NCBI GenBank assembly: GCA_013420905.1
Contig: JAAXNY010000016.1
Coordinates: 1,364,001 to 1,428,000, forward strand
From: Collybia mongolica
Taxonomy: Eukaryota > Basidiomycota > Agaricomycetes > Agaricales > Clitocybaceae
Reading direction: 5' to 3'
Length of the DNA: 64,000 bases
This document shows positions 49,162 through 58,574 of this stretch, in pieces. The notes beneath the pieces are model-generated. The model had not been told where the DNA came from. It worked only from the letters and a program-made list of their open reading frames with translations, and ran no database searches. Each line of letters begins with the position of its first letter. Within the stretch, counting starts at the first letter, position 1. A program made the translations under genes and the position numbers.

Positions 49162-49901
49162 ATGTCTGAAAATAGCCAACCCCCACCTGAGTTCCCGCTG
49201 ACGAGTTGTATCTAACTTTCTCTCGAAGCACACTACCTGCAGTGCATGATATAGCAGAACACAATTCGCCCGAGTTCCTCTCAAGGCGTCGGCACGTCTG
49301 TTGGTCGGGACAAATCCAAATCATGTATGTCGGCCTCCTTTCCTTCCTTTTATTTAGATTTCCAATTTTATCTTTGCAACTTCATTCAATCCCTATCCCC
49401 ACTTGCCATCTTCCGATATGTCCGTACCCTGCCAAACTAGTAATTTCGTTATCCTGGCGGTAAGTATTACACAGGTGTTATGGTTTAGGGGCTCCGGTCT
49501 TCCTTTCCTCGGCGTTGGACCTCACATATCTGTCGGTGGCAAGTCTGACACTTCCTTAATTGCCCGTCCAGAGGACGGAACCGCGTACATCATACTTTTT
49601 CTCGCATACCTTTCTTTCTGACGACGGGCCCGCGTACATCATACTTTTTCTCGCATACCTTTCTTTCTGACCTTCTTGGTTCCCTATACCTCCGATTAAT
49701 AGTGCGGTACAAATGATGGCGTCGTTACCAAGGCCAATGGCTACATTCCACGACATCATCACACACTGGTTGATGGTGAAAGGCGAGCAGACCCGGGACA
49801 TGAGTTATGATTTTCCTGATGGTACTATGTCACGGACTAATTCAATGAATTCAGACTTGGACCCACTGGATATGTCAGACGCTTTGATTGCTATCAAATA
49901 A
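49162..49901 (+). CDS. candidate small multi-exon gene or relic, unknown
   Basis: An ATG at 49162 opens MSENSQPPPEFPLTS. A GTATCT donor (49207) and a CTGCAG acceptor about 38 bp on would join it to HDIAEHNSPEFLSRRRHVCW. Further frames read SGLPFLGVGPHISVGGKSDT (about 49490-49560) and FPDGTMSRTNSMNSDLDPLD up to a stop at 49901. The full splice pattern was not resolved, and a 49-bp duplication lies inside. It could be a real small gene, a relic or chance. Confidence 0.22.
49581..49678 (+). repeat. 49-bp direct tandem duplication
   Basis: Two adjacent copies of a unit that begins CCGCGTACATCATACTTTTT, starting at 49581 and 49630. The shared core of about 43 bp looks identical, so the duplication is recent. 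Confidence 0.9.
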
Positions 49902-50321
49902 TAAGGTCAAGAGACTCGCCTTGAATTGCAGCGGGATCTGGAGGAAAGGGTAAGGGTTCGCATAGATTCCTTAGTGCTAGGCGCCTTGGTTGTTGTGGTT
50001 GTGGACTTTCTGTCGGCCGCGGGTTCCTTGTTTGGTCTTGTGCTTAATTGTGCTTTGCACTGAGGGCTACTCAAGCATTTCATTGCGGCATTTTGGGTTT
50101 TCGACATAGAATCTATCATGATTATCATTAGACAATGCACCTGCCTCGTCCTCAGCCCCCACATGTCGTTCATGATACATGACGAGCATCATTCTGATGA
50201 AACTGCCGCACATGTTGAGCTCGCATAGATTGCTTTGGATTCAGTGACATGGGATCATAAGTAACCTAGACATACGCCTGCCTTCCCGATCCGTCTGGCG
50301 GATTACGCAAATACACGACAC

Positions 50322-50942
50322 TTAGGCGACCAAGGTCGAGGCGGTAGCGGATTCGTATTTGAACGTAGGAGCAATCTGCTGCTTGGTCTTGTAGTACCGC
50401 GCGAGACGGTGGATCCGAGACTCAATCAGGATAAGCCTGAACTTGGAGTCACGGTCCTTTCTGTTGGTCTCGAGATGCTTGCGGACGGCAACCGCCTTTT
50501 TGATGAGGTGCCAGAGGTCCTCAGGGATGGATGGGCCAAGTCCTATCCCCAAACAAAAAGGTATCCAGCAAAAGAGGGAAGAAAGAGAAGGCGGGTGGTG
50601 TATGAGTGGGGGCGGGAGCGGTGAGAAAAGGAAAATGTACCATGAGACTTGAGGATACGGAGGATCTTGTTTCCGGTGACGAAGCGGACCTGGGGGATAC
50701 CGTGCGAGTCACGCAGAGTGACACCGATCTGCGAGGGGGTCAGACCTTTGCGAGCGAGCTTAATGATGTGCTCGACGACGTCGTCGGGGGTGGTTTTGAG
50801 CCATGCAGGGGGTGCGCGGCGGTATGGGAGCGCAGAAGAGGCTAGATTACAGAGATGTCAGCTTTTACAGCCTATATCGCGCAATATATGACTTTGGTTC
50901 ATACGCACAGATACCCTTGCCGGGAGCGTGGAGACGACCCAT
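50322..50942 (-). CDS. RPS13: 40S ribosomal protein uS15 (RPS13)
   Basis: Cytosolic small-subunit ribosomal protein. Exons 50942-50909, 50841-50641 and 50542-50322 give exactly 151 aa, the usual length. The sequence is near-canonical: [80 protein letters not shown], and [17 protein letters not shown]. The first donor is GTGCGT at 50908; using it, not the nearby GTATCT, restores the conserved GKGISSS. A likely 5'UTR intron ends about 20 bp before the ATG (TTTCGCAG). It is divergent from the eS6 gene 374 bp away. Confidence 0.97.
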
Positions 50943-51316
50943 TGTGTTGTTTGGAGTAAGATCTGCGAAAGATTAGCTTTTATCAGGTAAAAGTTGGAAA
51001 AAGAGCAAGAAACGCACGACGGTGGGTGGTCTTGAGGTCTTGCTGATCGAGTTGGCTGGTGTCGTGGAGACGAAAAGTGGGCGGAGGAGATTCGGAAACG
51101 GCCGGGATGAACTGTACAGTTCCAAACTCTAATTTTCGCCTCACGTGGCCGAAATATCACTGTTTGTGTGTGTGTCGTGCATCCCCCGCCTTTTCTCGCT
51201 CGCAGCTCTCAGCACCCAGCACCCATCGCAAGAGGTCCTAGGCTGTTCCCTGCGTAACGTATGTTCCTTTGGTTTACTGGTGAAGATTAAGTTGGTTGAT
51301 CAACTTTTTTCATAGC
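50943..51316. promoter_or_regulatory. shared two-way promoter of two ribosomal protein genes
   Basis: 374 bp between the RPS13 and eS6 start codons, which point away from each other. It contains a short TG repeat (about 51163-51173), pyrimidine-rich stretches, and probable 5'UTR intron ends on both sides (TTTCGCAG before RPS13, TTTCATAG before eS6). Shared control is an inference from the geometry. Confidence 0.65.
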
Positions 51317-52251
51317 ATGAAGTTTAACATTGCTAGTGAGTGATAATCACCATAGGAGGAAGAAGCAACTTCATATTGACGGATGACGAACAGACCCCGC
51401 AACTGGGGCCCAAAAACTGCTCGATCTCGACGATGAGAAACGCTTGTACGTTCCACACTACTTTCGTAATGCCAGTACACACTAAGTACCCCACACAGCC
51501 GTATCTTCTACGACAAGAGAATCGCGCAGGAAGTGCCCGGCGACTCTCTCGGCGACGAATGGAAGGGTTACATCTTCCGCATCACAGGTGGCAACGACAA
51601 GCAGGGCTTCCCCATGAAGCAGGGCGTGCTCCTACCCTACCGTGTCAAGCTGCTCCTCTCCGACGGCCACTCGTGCTACCGCCCCCGCCGAACAGGTGAA
51701 CGCAAGCGCAAGTCCGTGCGTGGCTGTATCGTCGGCCCCGATATTTCGGTCCTTTCGCTCGTCATCGTCAAGCAGGGCGAGGGCGATATCCCCGGCCTCA
51801 CTGACACCGTCCTGCCCAAACGCCTCGGCCCCAAGCGTGCGACGAAGATCAGGAGCTTCTTCAACCTGGGCAAGGAGGATGATGTGAGGAAGTATGTCGT
51901 CAGGAGAGAGGTTAAGAGCGCGAAGAAGGAGGATGCGAAGCCCTATACCAAGGCGTGAGTGCTGCGAGTGTATTGCATCAACTGGGTACTGATGTTTGCT
52001 TGTAGACCCAAGATCCAGCGTCTGGTCACGCCTATCCGTCTTCAGCGCCGCCGTCACCTCCGTTCACTCAAGCGTCGCAGACTCGAGCACCAGAAGGAGC
52101 AAAAATCAGAATACGAGTACGTGCTGTCCCAATACCATGGTACGGCGTCACCTGACATCCTTTCTTCCGTAGCACCCTCATTGCCAAACGCGTTGCCGAG
52201 AAAAAAGCCAAGATTGCCGCGATCAAGGCCTCGCACAAGGCACACGCTTAA
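51317..52251 (+). CDS. RPS6: 40S ribosomal protein eS6
   Basis: Small-subunit ribosomal protein and classic target of TOR/S6-kinase signalling. Exons 51317-51335, 51394-51445, 51499-51954, 52006-52116 and 52173-52251 give 238 aa (yeast 236). It reads MKFNIA | [18 protein letters not shown] | [20 protein letters not shown], then [40 protein letters not shown] and [20 protein letters not shown], and ends [12 protein letters not shown]. The basic C-terminal tail includes [20 protein letters not shown]. The AG one base before the ATG suggests a 5'UTR intron. It is head-to-head with RPS13. Confidence 0.97.
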
Positions 52252-52911
52252 ATGGCCTCGCAGGGTTAGTCAGATACGGCTTATGCTTACGTCGGTATGG
52301 ATGCTGGGCGGCGGGCGAGGTTTTACATACAACATACGACCTTCATGTCGCAAATTCTTTCTATTTCTCTTGTTCCTCTGCCCTATTGTGCCCTTACTTC
52401 ATGCCATGCTATGTTATGCTATGACTGGCTTCCACAAACAAGAAATCGCAAATCGCCGCCCCGATATGTCTGACTGACTCGCCCCCCTTCCTCCGCTGAT
52501 TGTGCTGGAAACAGGCTCCTTCCAAGGGCGATGGAACGGTAAACCTTGTGCTGACGACCAAAGAACATACTTCGTGCTCTGTCAAGGACACGTCACCTTC
52601 TGAACACGCGTGACCCGACCCCAACGTTTATTTCGTGTCAACGCAAAGCATGTTCGCACTGACTGTTTTTTTGGGTCATGCAGGTCCACAGTCCTCCGGG
52701 AACTTTCATCCATCAGCACCACTTGGGAGGCGCGGACATTGGTTCAACAATTTGATGAATCGTGAATCATGAACTTTCGGTTCCTGGAGTTACCTGGTTT
52801 GTTCGCAAGATATTTTCATCGTATGTTCGTGTTGACCACGCAAGTAACAGAGAATACTTGCATGCCTGTCAGAGAAAGTACTAGAGTCACTAGAAACAGC
52901 GAGCTGCCCCA
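52252..52911. other. intergenic, no gene seen
   Basis: Spacer between eS6 and the duplicated region. The first part (to about 52450) is the probable eS6 3'UTR and terminator. Confidence 0.5.
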
Positions 52912-53364
52912 TCAAGTCGCCTTTCGGTTTGCTGCGACCGTCTGAACTGGGCTACTGTCCCCAACGTCGGTTGTTATAAGACATAGAGTCTTTGGATCAT
53001 CGATCACTCTGTACAATCCCTTGAAGGACGGTATAATGCTGCCTTGAAGGTCATTCAGCATAAGATATGCCTGGGCCTCTGATGTAAGTATTTCCAGTGA
53101 ATGTTTTCCAAATGCAAACTTGAGAAGAATCTTCTCGTCAACATCTGCCCGAAAGTAGGCAAAGCCGAATTCGTTATAAATCGCGTTAGGGTCCGGAAGA
53201 GTAGCCTTGATAGTTCTTGCTCCTAGGATCGGCTCGAAACCTTCAATCCCCACGGGTACTAGGCTTACAGCATGATCTGATTTGAACGATTCTGGGATGG
53301 ATTTGAAATTGAGATCATAAGTTGTGTCCACATCTGGTGAAAATTTGACGTAGAGTGTGGTCAT
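52912..53364 (-). pseudogene. kinase-like protein, truncated copy A
   Basis: N-terminal part only (150 codons from ATG at 53364). It keeps FAYFRADVDEKILLKFAFGK, SEAQAYLMLNDLQGSIIPSF with KGLYRVIDDP, and CLITTDVGDS, the layout of the N-lobe of fungal kinase-like proteins (VAIK-like Lys in LLKFAFG, then a Glu-containing helix). The sequence then diverges from copy B (59406-60478), and the whole C-lobe is absent. Unlike copy B, it has no frameshift in the N-lobe. Confidence 0.75.
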
Positions 53365-53589
53365 CGGGATATCGGCTTGGTATTTCTAGAAACGGGGCTG
53401 AAAAGCCTGTGCATATATCTCGAACGCTTGAACGCACTTTTTATAACAATACCACAGCGCTAATTGAGATCCTTTGGATTTGATATGGTGATGAAGAACA
53501 GACCCGGAGCTTAGCGTCACATTTGATCGCATCAACTTGGCATCAACATTTCGGGTCTGGCTCTCTGTTGGATATTGCAGAACTCAGTA

Positions 53590-54425
53590 TGGCAATAAGG
53601 TACCAGTCGTATCAAGTGGCAGTAGCTTCACAGGAGACAGGGTGTTAATAAACAAACCCAAAATTTGATACGGGTATACTGGTGACCTTAGGTCCTTGGT
53701 TCCGACTTCCTGGTAAGAGATTTATTAGATTTATAATATACAATTGACACGAACATTGCCACGATGGCCTAGGGACTTTCATGGCATTATTTGCATGGTT
53801 GTGTTGAATGTAGAGATAAAGGTTGCTCAAACGGAGAAAGATCGAGCCCTTCCCAAATACACGGTGGATATGAAGGAGATGCCATTGGGGGTCCAGTGAA
53901 ATTAGTGCTCGAAGGTCCCAAAGCTACTAGAAATTAAGGGAGGCCAACAGTCTGGAGGATCTGCTGCACCCTCCAAAGAGACGAAGGAACCTAAGAAATG
54001 GGTCAACCGTCAAGATCCTATCCCCGCCAACCATGCAAGCCACTCAAAAGCAAGAAAAGAGCTCTGAGAAACGCAGGAGTCGGTAGGTGATATAGGCAGT
54101 GGTGATAAGTCAATGAACCAGGCCGAGGATCTTTAGGAGGAATGTGGGGTCACCCAGCCCGCTGATGCACCAGGAAGTAGTTTGTTGCAAGTTAAGGAGC
54201 TATATTTGTAGATCAATAATTGATGACAAATTTGTTTGCAATCCGGAGACAGTTTTGCCGATTCTGGATGAGCTAGACTTTGTAAGCTGTGTCAGCTGTG
54301 TATGCATCCGTAGCCACAATAGTGAGTTATTTTGTTCATCTTTATGTTGGTAGAGGGCAACTCCATGAAAGTTACGTAGCCCTTCTACCTGAGTGCTCTA
54401 ACATCATGTTCAAATGGACTGAATA
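53590..54425 (+). pseudogene. decayed copy A of the plus-strand unknown gene
   Basis: Matches B at about 61625-62850 with many indels and stops. Recognisable blocks are the VNKQT-like motif near 53650, the Lys-rich tail region (about 53975-54060), and the DDKFVCNPETVLPILDELDF segment (about 54220-54280), the counterpart of DNKFACDPEAVVLILNELKP at about 62645-62700. The upstream two thirds of the gene are deleted. The copia element inserted right after this block. Confidence 0.75.
54421..54425. repeat. target-site duplication of the copia element, left
   Basis: GAATA immediately left of the 3' LTR, identical to 58512-58516. Five base pairs is typical of Ty1/copia integrases. Confidence 0.9.
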
Positions 54426-54591
54426 TGTCAGGATTGGTGTGGTTAGAGAGGCTAAACGAGGGCAGAAAGGATCTATTGATAAGCGGTACGACATGACATA
54501 TATATGAAACCATAATCATTACTAAGTAGATCGATCGCGTTAGAGGTCTGTGCACTTCTCGTTAGGCAACAATCACTTGCATGCCCCAACA
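54426..54591 (-). repeat. 3' LTR of copia element (166 bp)
   Basis: Starts TGTCAGGATT and ends GCCCCAACA on the plus strand. Appears identical, base for base, to the inverted LTR at 55763-55928. Confidence 0.93.
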
Positions 54592-54606
54592 CTCCCCCTC
54601 AAGTGG
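54592..54606 (-). other. polypurine tract of copia element
   Basis: Reads CCACTTGAGGGGGAG on the minus strand, directly before the LTR. This is the expected primer site for plus-strand DNA synthesis. Confidence 0.8.
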
Positions 54607-54738
54607 AGCGTTATATTTTTGATGGGTGCGTCAAAACCTCCTATTCAGTCAAAAACCCTATGGGATAAAAAGATCTGAATAGGTAGGAAAGCTACCATCA
54701 ATTACCATGGGAAATTACCGCACGGAATTTTCAATTTT

Positions 54739-55198
54739 CTATTGGGCGATTTTAATTTCGGCGAGGCCCATCGCACCAACATGTTTTCGGTGTTTTGGTC
54801 GTGGTAAAGCCTTGGTGAGTACATCGGCTGTTTGATCAGGATCCCGGCATGGTTGAAGTATTATAGATCTGTTGATTTCCTCCCAGATCCAATGGTAACA
54901 AAGACGGATGTGTTTTGTTCGGTGATGGAACAAGGGATTCTTCGCGATTGCCATCACACCGTTATTGTCACCACATAGGATGGTCGGTGAGTTTTGTATA
55001 AATCCTAACTCGTCATATAATCCCCTGAGCCATAATATTTCCCTTCCAGCTTCTGATAGCGCGATGTATTCCGCCTCAGTCGACGATAGTGCACGTATGG
55101 TTTGTTTCTTAGATCTCCAGGTAACGGCTCCCCCTGAAGCTAAGCATACATATGCTGACGTTGACATTAGCTCATCCGAGTTCATAAAGGCGGCATCG
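54739..55198 (-). pseudogene. copia RNase H domain (native orientation)
   Basis: Reads HAYADAAFMNSDELMSTSAY, GGAVTWRSKKQTIRALSSTE with AEYIALSEAGREILWLRGLY, CGDNNGVMAIAKNPLFHHRT, and a terminal DVLTKALPRPKHRKHVGAMG, stop at 54739. The Asp (YADA), Glu (STEAEY) and Asp (GDNN) expected for RNase H are present. The frame stays open into the right arm, but that upstream part is antisense of the inverted copy, so the true domain begins near HAYAD. Confidence 0.9.
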
Positions 55199-55615
55199 GC
55201 ATATGCATGGATAGCTTCAGGGGGAGCCATCACCTGGAGATCTAAGAAACAAACCATACATGCACTATCGTCGACTGAGGCGGAATACATCACACTATCA
55301 GAAGCTGGAAGGGAAATATTATGACTCAGGGGATTATATGACGAGTTAGGATTTATACAAAACTCACCGACCATCCTATGTGGTGACAATAACGGCGCGA
55401 TGGCAATCGCGAAGAATCCCTTGTTCCATCACCGAACAAAACACATCCGTCTTTGTTACCATTGGATCTGGGAGGAAATCAACAGATCTATAATACTTCA
55501 ACCATGCCGGGATCCTGATCAAACAGCCGATGTACTCACCAAGGCTTTACCACGACCAAAACACCGAAAACATGTTGGTGCGATGGGCCTCGCCGAAATT
55601 AAAATCGCCCAATAG
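55199..55615 (+). pseudogene. inverted copy of the copia RNase H domain
   Basis: Right arm of the palindrome. Same protein as the left arm but with a TGA at 55322-55324 in place of the Trp codon in EILWLRG, plus a few substitutions. It resumes in frame to a stop at 55615. Confidence 0.9.
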
Positions 55616-55762
55616 AAAATTGAAAATTCCGTGCGGTAATTTCCCATGGTAATTGATGGTAGCTTTCCTACCTATTCAGATCTTTTTATCCCATAGGGTT
55701 TTTGACTGAATAGGAGGTTTTGACGCACCCATCAAAAATATAACGCTCCACTTGAGGGGGAG

Positions 55763-55928
55763 TGTTGGGGCATGCAAGTGATTGTTGCCTAACGAGAAGT
55801 GCACAGACCTCTAACGCGATCGATCTACTTAGTAATGATTATGGTTTCATATATATGTCATGTCGTACCGCTTATCAATAGATCCTTTCTGCCCTCGTTT
55901 AGCCTCTCTAACCACACCAATCCTGACA
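55763..55928 (+). repeat. third, inverted LTR inside the copia element
   Basis: 166 bp, the reverse complement of 54426-54591 with no difference seen. It is followed by GGTTATG (55929-55935), the first seven bases of the element's primer-binding site, and then jumps directly into integrase sequence. Confidence 0.93.
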
Positions 55929-55935
55929 GGTTATG

Positions 55936-56274
55936 ATAAATCAAGGTAAGAAACCAAAGGCTATACAGATAGATAGAGGTACCGAATTTCTATCTGACCA
56001 ATTGAAGCCCTGGTGTGAGGAACGGGGAATTGTTATACAATTAACTGCACCTTACTCACCTTCACAAAATGGGACTGCAGAACAGATGAATCGCACGCGC
56101 AAGCTCTATGAGTGTGTGGTTCATCCGTTCTGCAGTCCCATTTTGTGAAGGTGAGTAAGGTGCAGTTAATTGTATAACAATTCCCCGTTCCTCACACCAG
56201 GGCTTCAATTGGTCAGATAGAAATTCGGTACCTCTATCTATCTGTATAGCCTTTGGTTTCTTACCTTGATTTAT
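55936..56274. repeat. second palindrome: 161-bp arms, 17-nt loop, in integrase
   Basis: 55936-56096 is an inverted copy of 56114-56274. Both encode the integrase segment KAIQIDRGTEFLSDQLKPWC to NGTAE. Loop 56097-56113 contains GCGCAAGC-type sequence. Differences near the tip include CG/CA changes. Confidence 0.92.
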
Positions 56275-57288
56275 TAACAAGGTAAGATAATTCTTTACGG
56301 CTTTTGCAGCTTGATTTTTCTCTTTGATAAAATCAAGGCTTGTCCATCGGCTTGAGTCATCTACCATGACGACATAGTACTGATTCCCTTGAAGGGAATG
56401 AACAGCGTACTTTCCCCACAAATCAATATGAGTAAGTTCACCGGGTTCAGTATTTCGATGAGCCGTTTTATTAAATGGTTCTTCGCATTGTTTAGCTTCT
56501 GTGCATGCTATACAATCCGGTTTCGGAGTACGCATGTCCACATTGAAACCATCGACCAATTTCAAGTCATGCAATTTTTGAAGACCCGTATAACCAACAT
56601 GGCCAAATTGTTGGTGCCAAGTTTCCCAGCTTTTAGCTGGTTCGTTGGCGGTGTATGTCTGGGGGGTAGCAGTGACATTTTTCGAAGAGGTCATTCCAGG
56701 TTTCTTGGTGCAAACATCCATATGATAGAGGAACCTGTCACTTTCGATTTGTCTACCTTTAGCGACAGCTATTCCATCTTTTGTGGATAGAATTAGGGTA
56801 CTATTTTGAATCTTAATATTCCCTTTGCCGATTCGGTCCCATCGTCCAAGAGAAATCAAACTATTGGACGTATTAGGGACATGTAGAACTTTGTCGAGTT
56901 TTATGATGAACTTTTGTCCATTGTAATTTGACTCGAGTTCTACTGTTCCATATCCTATGGCACAAGCATTTTTATTCCCTACCCCTGTCACCGTATGATT
57001 TGATAACGGTGTATAATTAATGAAGGCATCTCTTGTATTTGTTATATGAGATGTCGTTGCTGTGTCTCCCAACCAATCATAGAAGCGATAAGCTGCATTG
57101 GAGGGACTATTACCATAACTATTAGAAGTAGAGGGGTCGAACGTAGCATCTTTGCCTAAGGCTGCTATGGCTACGACTTCCTCCCCTTTCGACACCTGAC
57201 TTTTCGACTTCTTTTGAGGCTGATCTGCTTTGCAGTACTTGGTAAGATGACCATATTTGCCACAGTGCTCACATGGGCAACAGTCCAT
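56114..57288 (-). pseudogene. copia pol fragment: zinc knuckle, protease, integrase
   Basis: Open from MDCCPCEHCGKYGHLTKYCK (CX2CX4HX4C zinc knuckle). DWLGDTATTSHITN is the aspartic-protease site (DTGATxH type). HQQFGHVGYTGLQKLHDLKL with CIACTEAKQC is the integrase HHCC zinc finger. The catalytic core carries HIDLWG, MVDDSSRWTS and TAPYSPSQNGTAERMN (DDE). The reading frame ends where the second palindrome folds back; the rest of integrase and all of reverse transcriptase are gone. The frame between gag and this segment (57289-57546) has stops. Confidence 0.9.
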
Positions 57289-57546
57289 AGTGTTATGCGT
57301 AGTAGTTCGGCAACGGTCACACCATCTGGTGGAACTAGTCCGTTTTCGGACAGGGGTTTTCCCCTTCAGTCCCCCTTATGGTTTAGTAAATTGGGGAGTA
57401 TATGTGGAGGATGCGCTTCCTGCAATAGTGGCTTGCGCTTGGGCATTCCTTGATTGTCACCGCTCATATTCCTCTTTGATGATCCCAATTAATTGGGAAG
57501 AGGTAACACGAGTTTCACGATCTAGCTCCATGTCCCCAATACGGCA

Positions 57547-58293
57547 TCAAACATATGGTTTGGTGAAATTATGCCATGATAGTGGCAGGGAATTGGTGAT
57601 GATGGATTTGAACATAGTGTTGGTGACTCTGAATTCAGGATCATCTGCGACAGTAATATGTTCATAAAATTCAAGGAGTTTATTAACGTGCCTTGGGATA
57701 TCGGCATTTTCATCAGCTACTGACTGAAAGAGACTTTTCATCCAAGAGGTAATGGTATTGTGATCCCGTGCCTCATGGATGTCAACGAGTGTATTCCAGG
57801 CTTCGCTGGATGTCGCCTTGCGGCTGATGTGTATTTTCTGGCTCTCCAATAAATTTATGGAGATCAGGTGGAGCGCGTAATTATTGTTGTGCTCCCATGC
57901 ATCAGCGCTAGCTTTGTCGTCTCGTAAATCTGGTTTAGGGACCCTTCCTAGCGGGTAATCTTTAATCTTAAGAAAGTTGAACATTCTCAAGATATCTTCC
58001 TGCCAGTTGACCCAATTGCTGTCACTCAGCTTGGTTATTTGGGTCACCCCAGATCCAGTCTCGACTTTCACTTCCTCTATCTTTTTATCTTCGGTGCCTT
58101 GCAGATCATCTACTTGGCCTTCCTTATAAGGATTCCCATATGTAGACCCTTGAGGATGCCTTTCGGAGGCTTTACCTTGGTCTTTATAAGTGCACATGGG
58201 GGCATGCGCTTTGGTTACAATGGTGGGTTGATCTTCGGAGCCACTAAGGCTCACTTGATCATTTTCAGAATCTACTAGTTCACGTTTAGACAT
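57547..58293 (-). pseudogene. copia gag-like protein
   Basis: Begins at ATG 58293, MSKRELVDSENDQVSLSGSE. It has the copia gag region: ITKLSDSNWVNWQEDILRMF, AWEHNNNYALHLISINLLES, and SEAWNTLVDIHEARDHNTIT, ending LSWHNFTKPYV at a stop. In intact relatives gag continues into the zinc knuckle; here stops and frame changes intervene, so it is scored as broken. Confidence 0.85.
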
Positions 58294-58339
58294 TATAATG
58301 GATAGAGGATGACAATATAATTAGTTGGGATCCTAATTG

Positions 58340-58357
58340 TCGCCGGGGCCCATAACC
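58340..58357 (-). other. primer-binding site of copia element
   Basis: Directly after the 5' LTR the minus strand reads GGTTATGGGCCCCGGCGA. This is complementary to the anticodon stem-loop of initiator Met tRNA (...GGGCCCATAACC...), not to a tRNA 3' end, as in Drosophila copia, which primes with a 5' half-tRNA. Confidence 0.75.
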
Positions 58358-58511
58358 TGTCAGGATTGGTGTGGTTAGAGAGGCTAAACGAGGGCAGAAA
58401 GGATCTATTGATAAGCGGTACGACATGACATATATATGAAACCATAATCATTACTAAGTAGATTGATCGCGTTACTTCTCGTTAGGCAACGATCACTTGC
58501 ACGCCCCAACA
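58358..58511 (-). repeat. 5' LTR of copia element (154 bp, 12-bp deletion)
   Basis: Same TG...CA ends as the other two LTRs, but lacks 12 bp (around GAGGTCTGTGCA) and has three substitutions, all CG to TG or CG to CA in one direction. Confidence 0.93.
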
Positions 58512-58516
58512 GAATA
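58512..58516. repeat. target-site duplication of the copia element, right
   Basis: GAATA, matching 54421-54425. Confidence 0.9.
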
Positions 58517-58574
58517 CATATGTTGTAATTGACAGGAGGCTCAGCACGCTAGTGCAGACCCACACGGACGTTGC

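Larger units (their letters stand above)
54426..55928. repeat. large palindrome: 730-bp arms, 43-nt loop
   Basis: Left arm 54426-55155 and right arm 55199-55928 are inverted copies of equal length. Each contains one LTR, the polypurine tract and most of the RNase H region. The loop is 55156-55198. The arms meet next to the self-complementary GCATAT/ATATGC sites in RNase H. Differences seen by eye are transitions. Confidence 0.93.
54426..58511 (-). mobile_element. rearranged Ty1/copia LTR retrotransposon without reverse transcriptase
   Basis: 4,086 bp, bounded by LTRs starting TG and ending CA and by a perfect 5-bp target duplication. Read on the minus strand: 5' LTR (58511-58358), primer-binding site, gag (58293-57547), zinc knuckle, protease and integrase (57288 to about 56114). 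Then two palindromic rearrangements replace the reverse transcriptase, followed by RNase H (about 55198-54739), polypurine tract and 3' LTR (54591-54426). Gene order protease-integrase-RNase H is the copia order. It cannot move by itself. It lies inside segmental copy A. Confidence 0.93.

Noticed and set aside
54965..55324. 120-codon plus frame starting SPHRMVGEFCINPN
   Set aside because: Its first part is the antisense of the left palindrome arm; only the part after 55199 is an RNase H copy.
56389..57667. Plus-strand frames opposite copia pol
   Set aside because: Shadows of the minus-strand protease-integrase frame.
54426..58511. Reading the three LTRs as two nested copia elements
   Set aside because: Only one pair of target duplications exists (outer GAATA); the inner inverted LTR has no duplication and joins partial primer-binding-site and integrase sequence.
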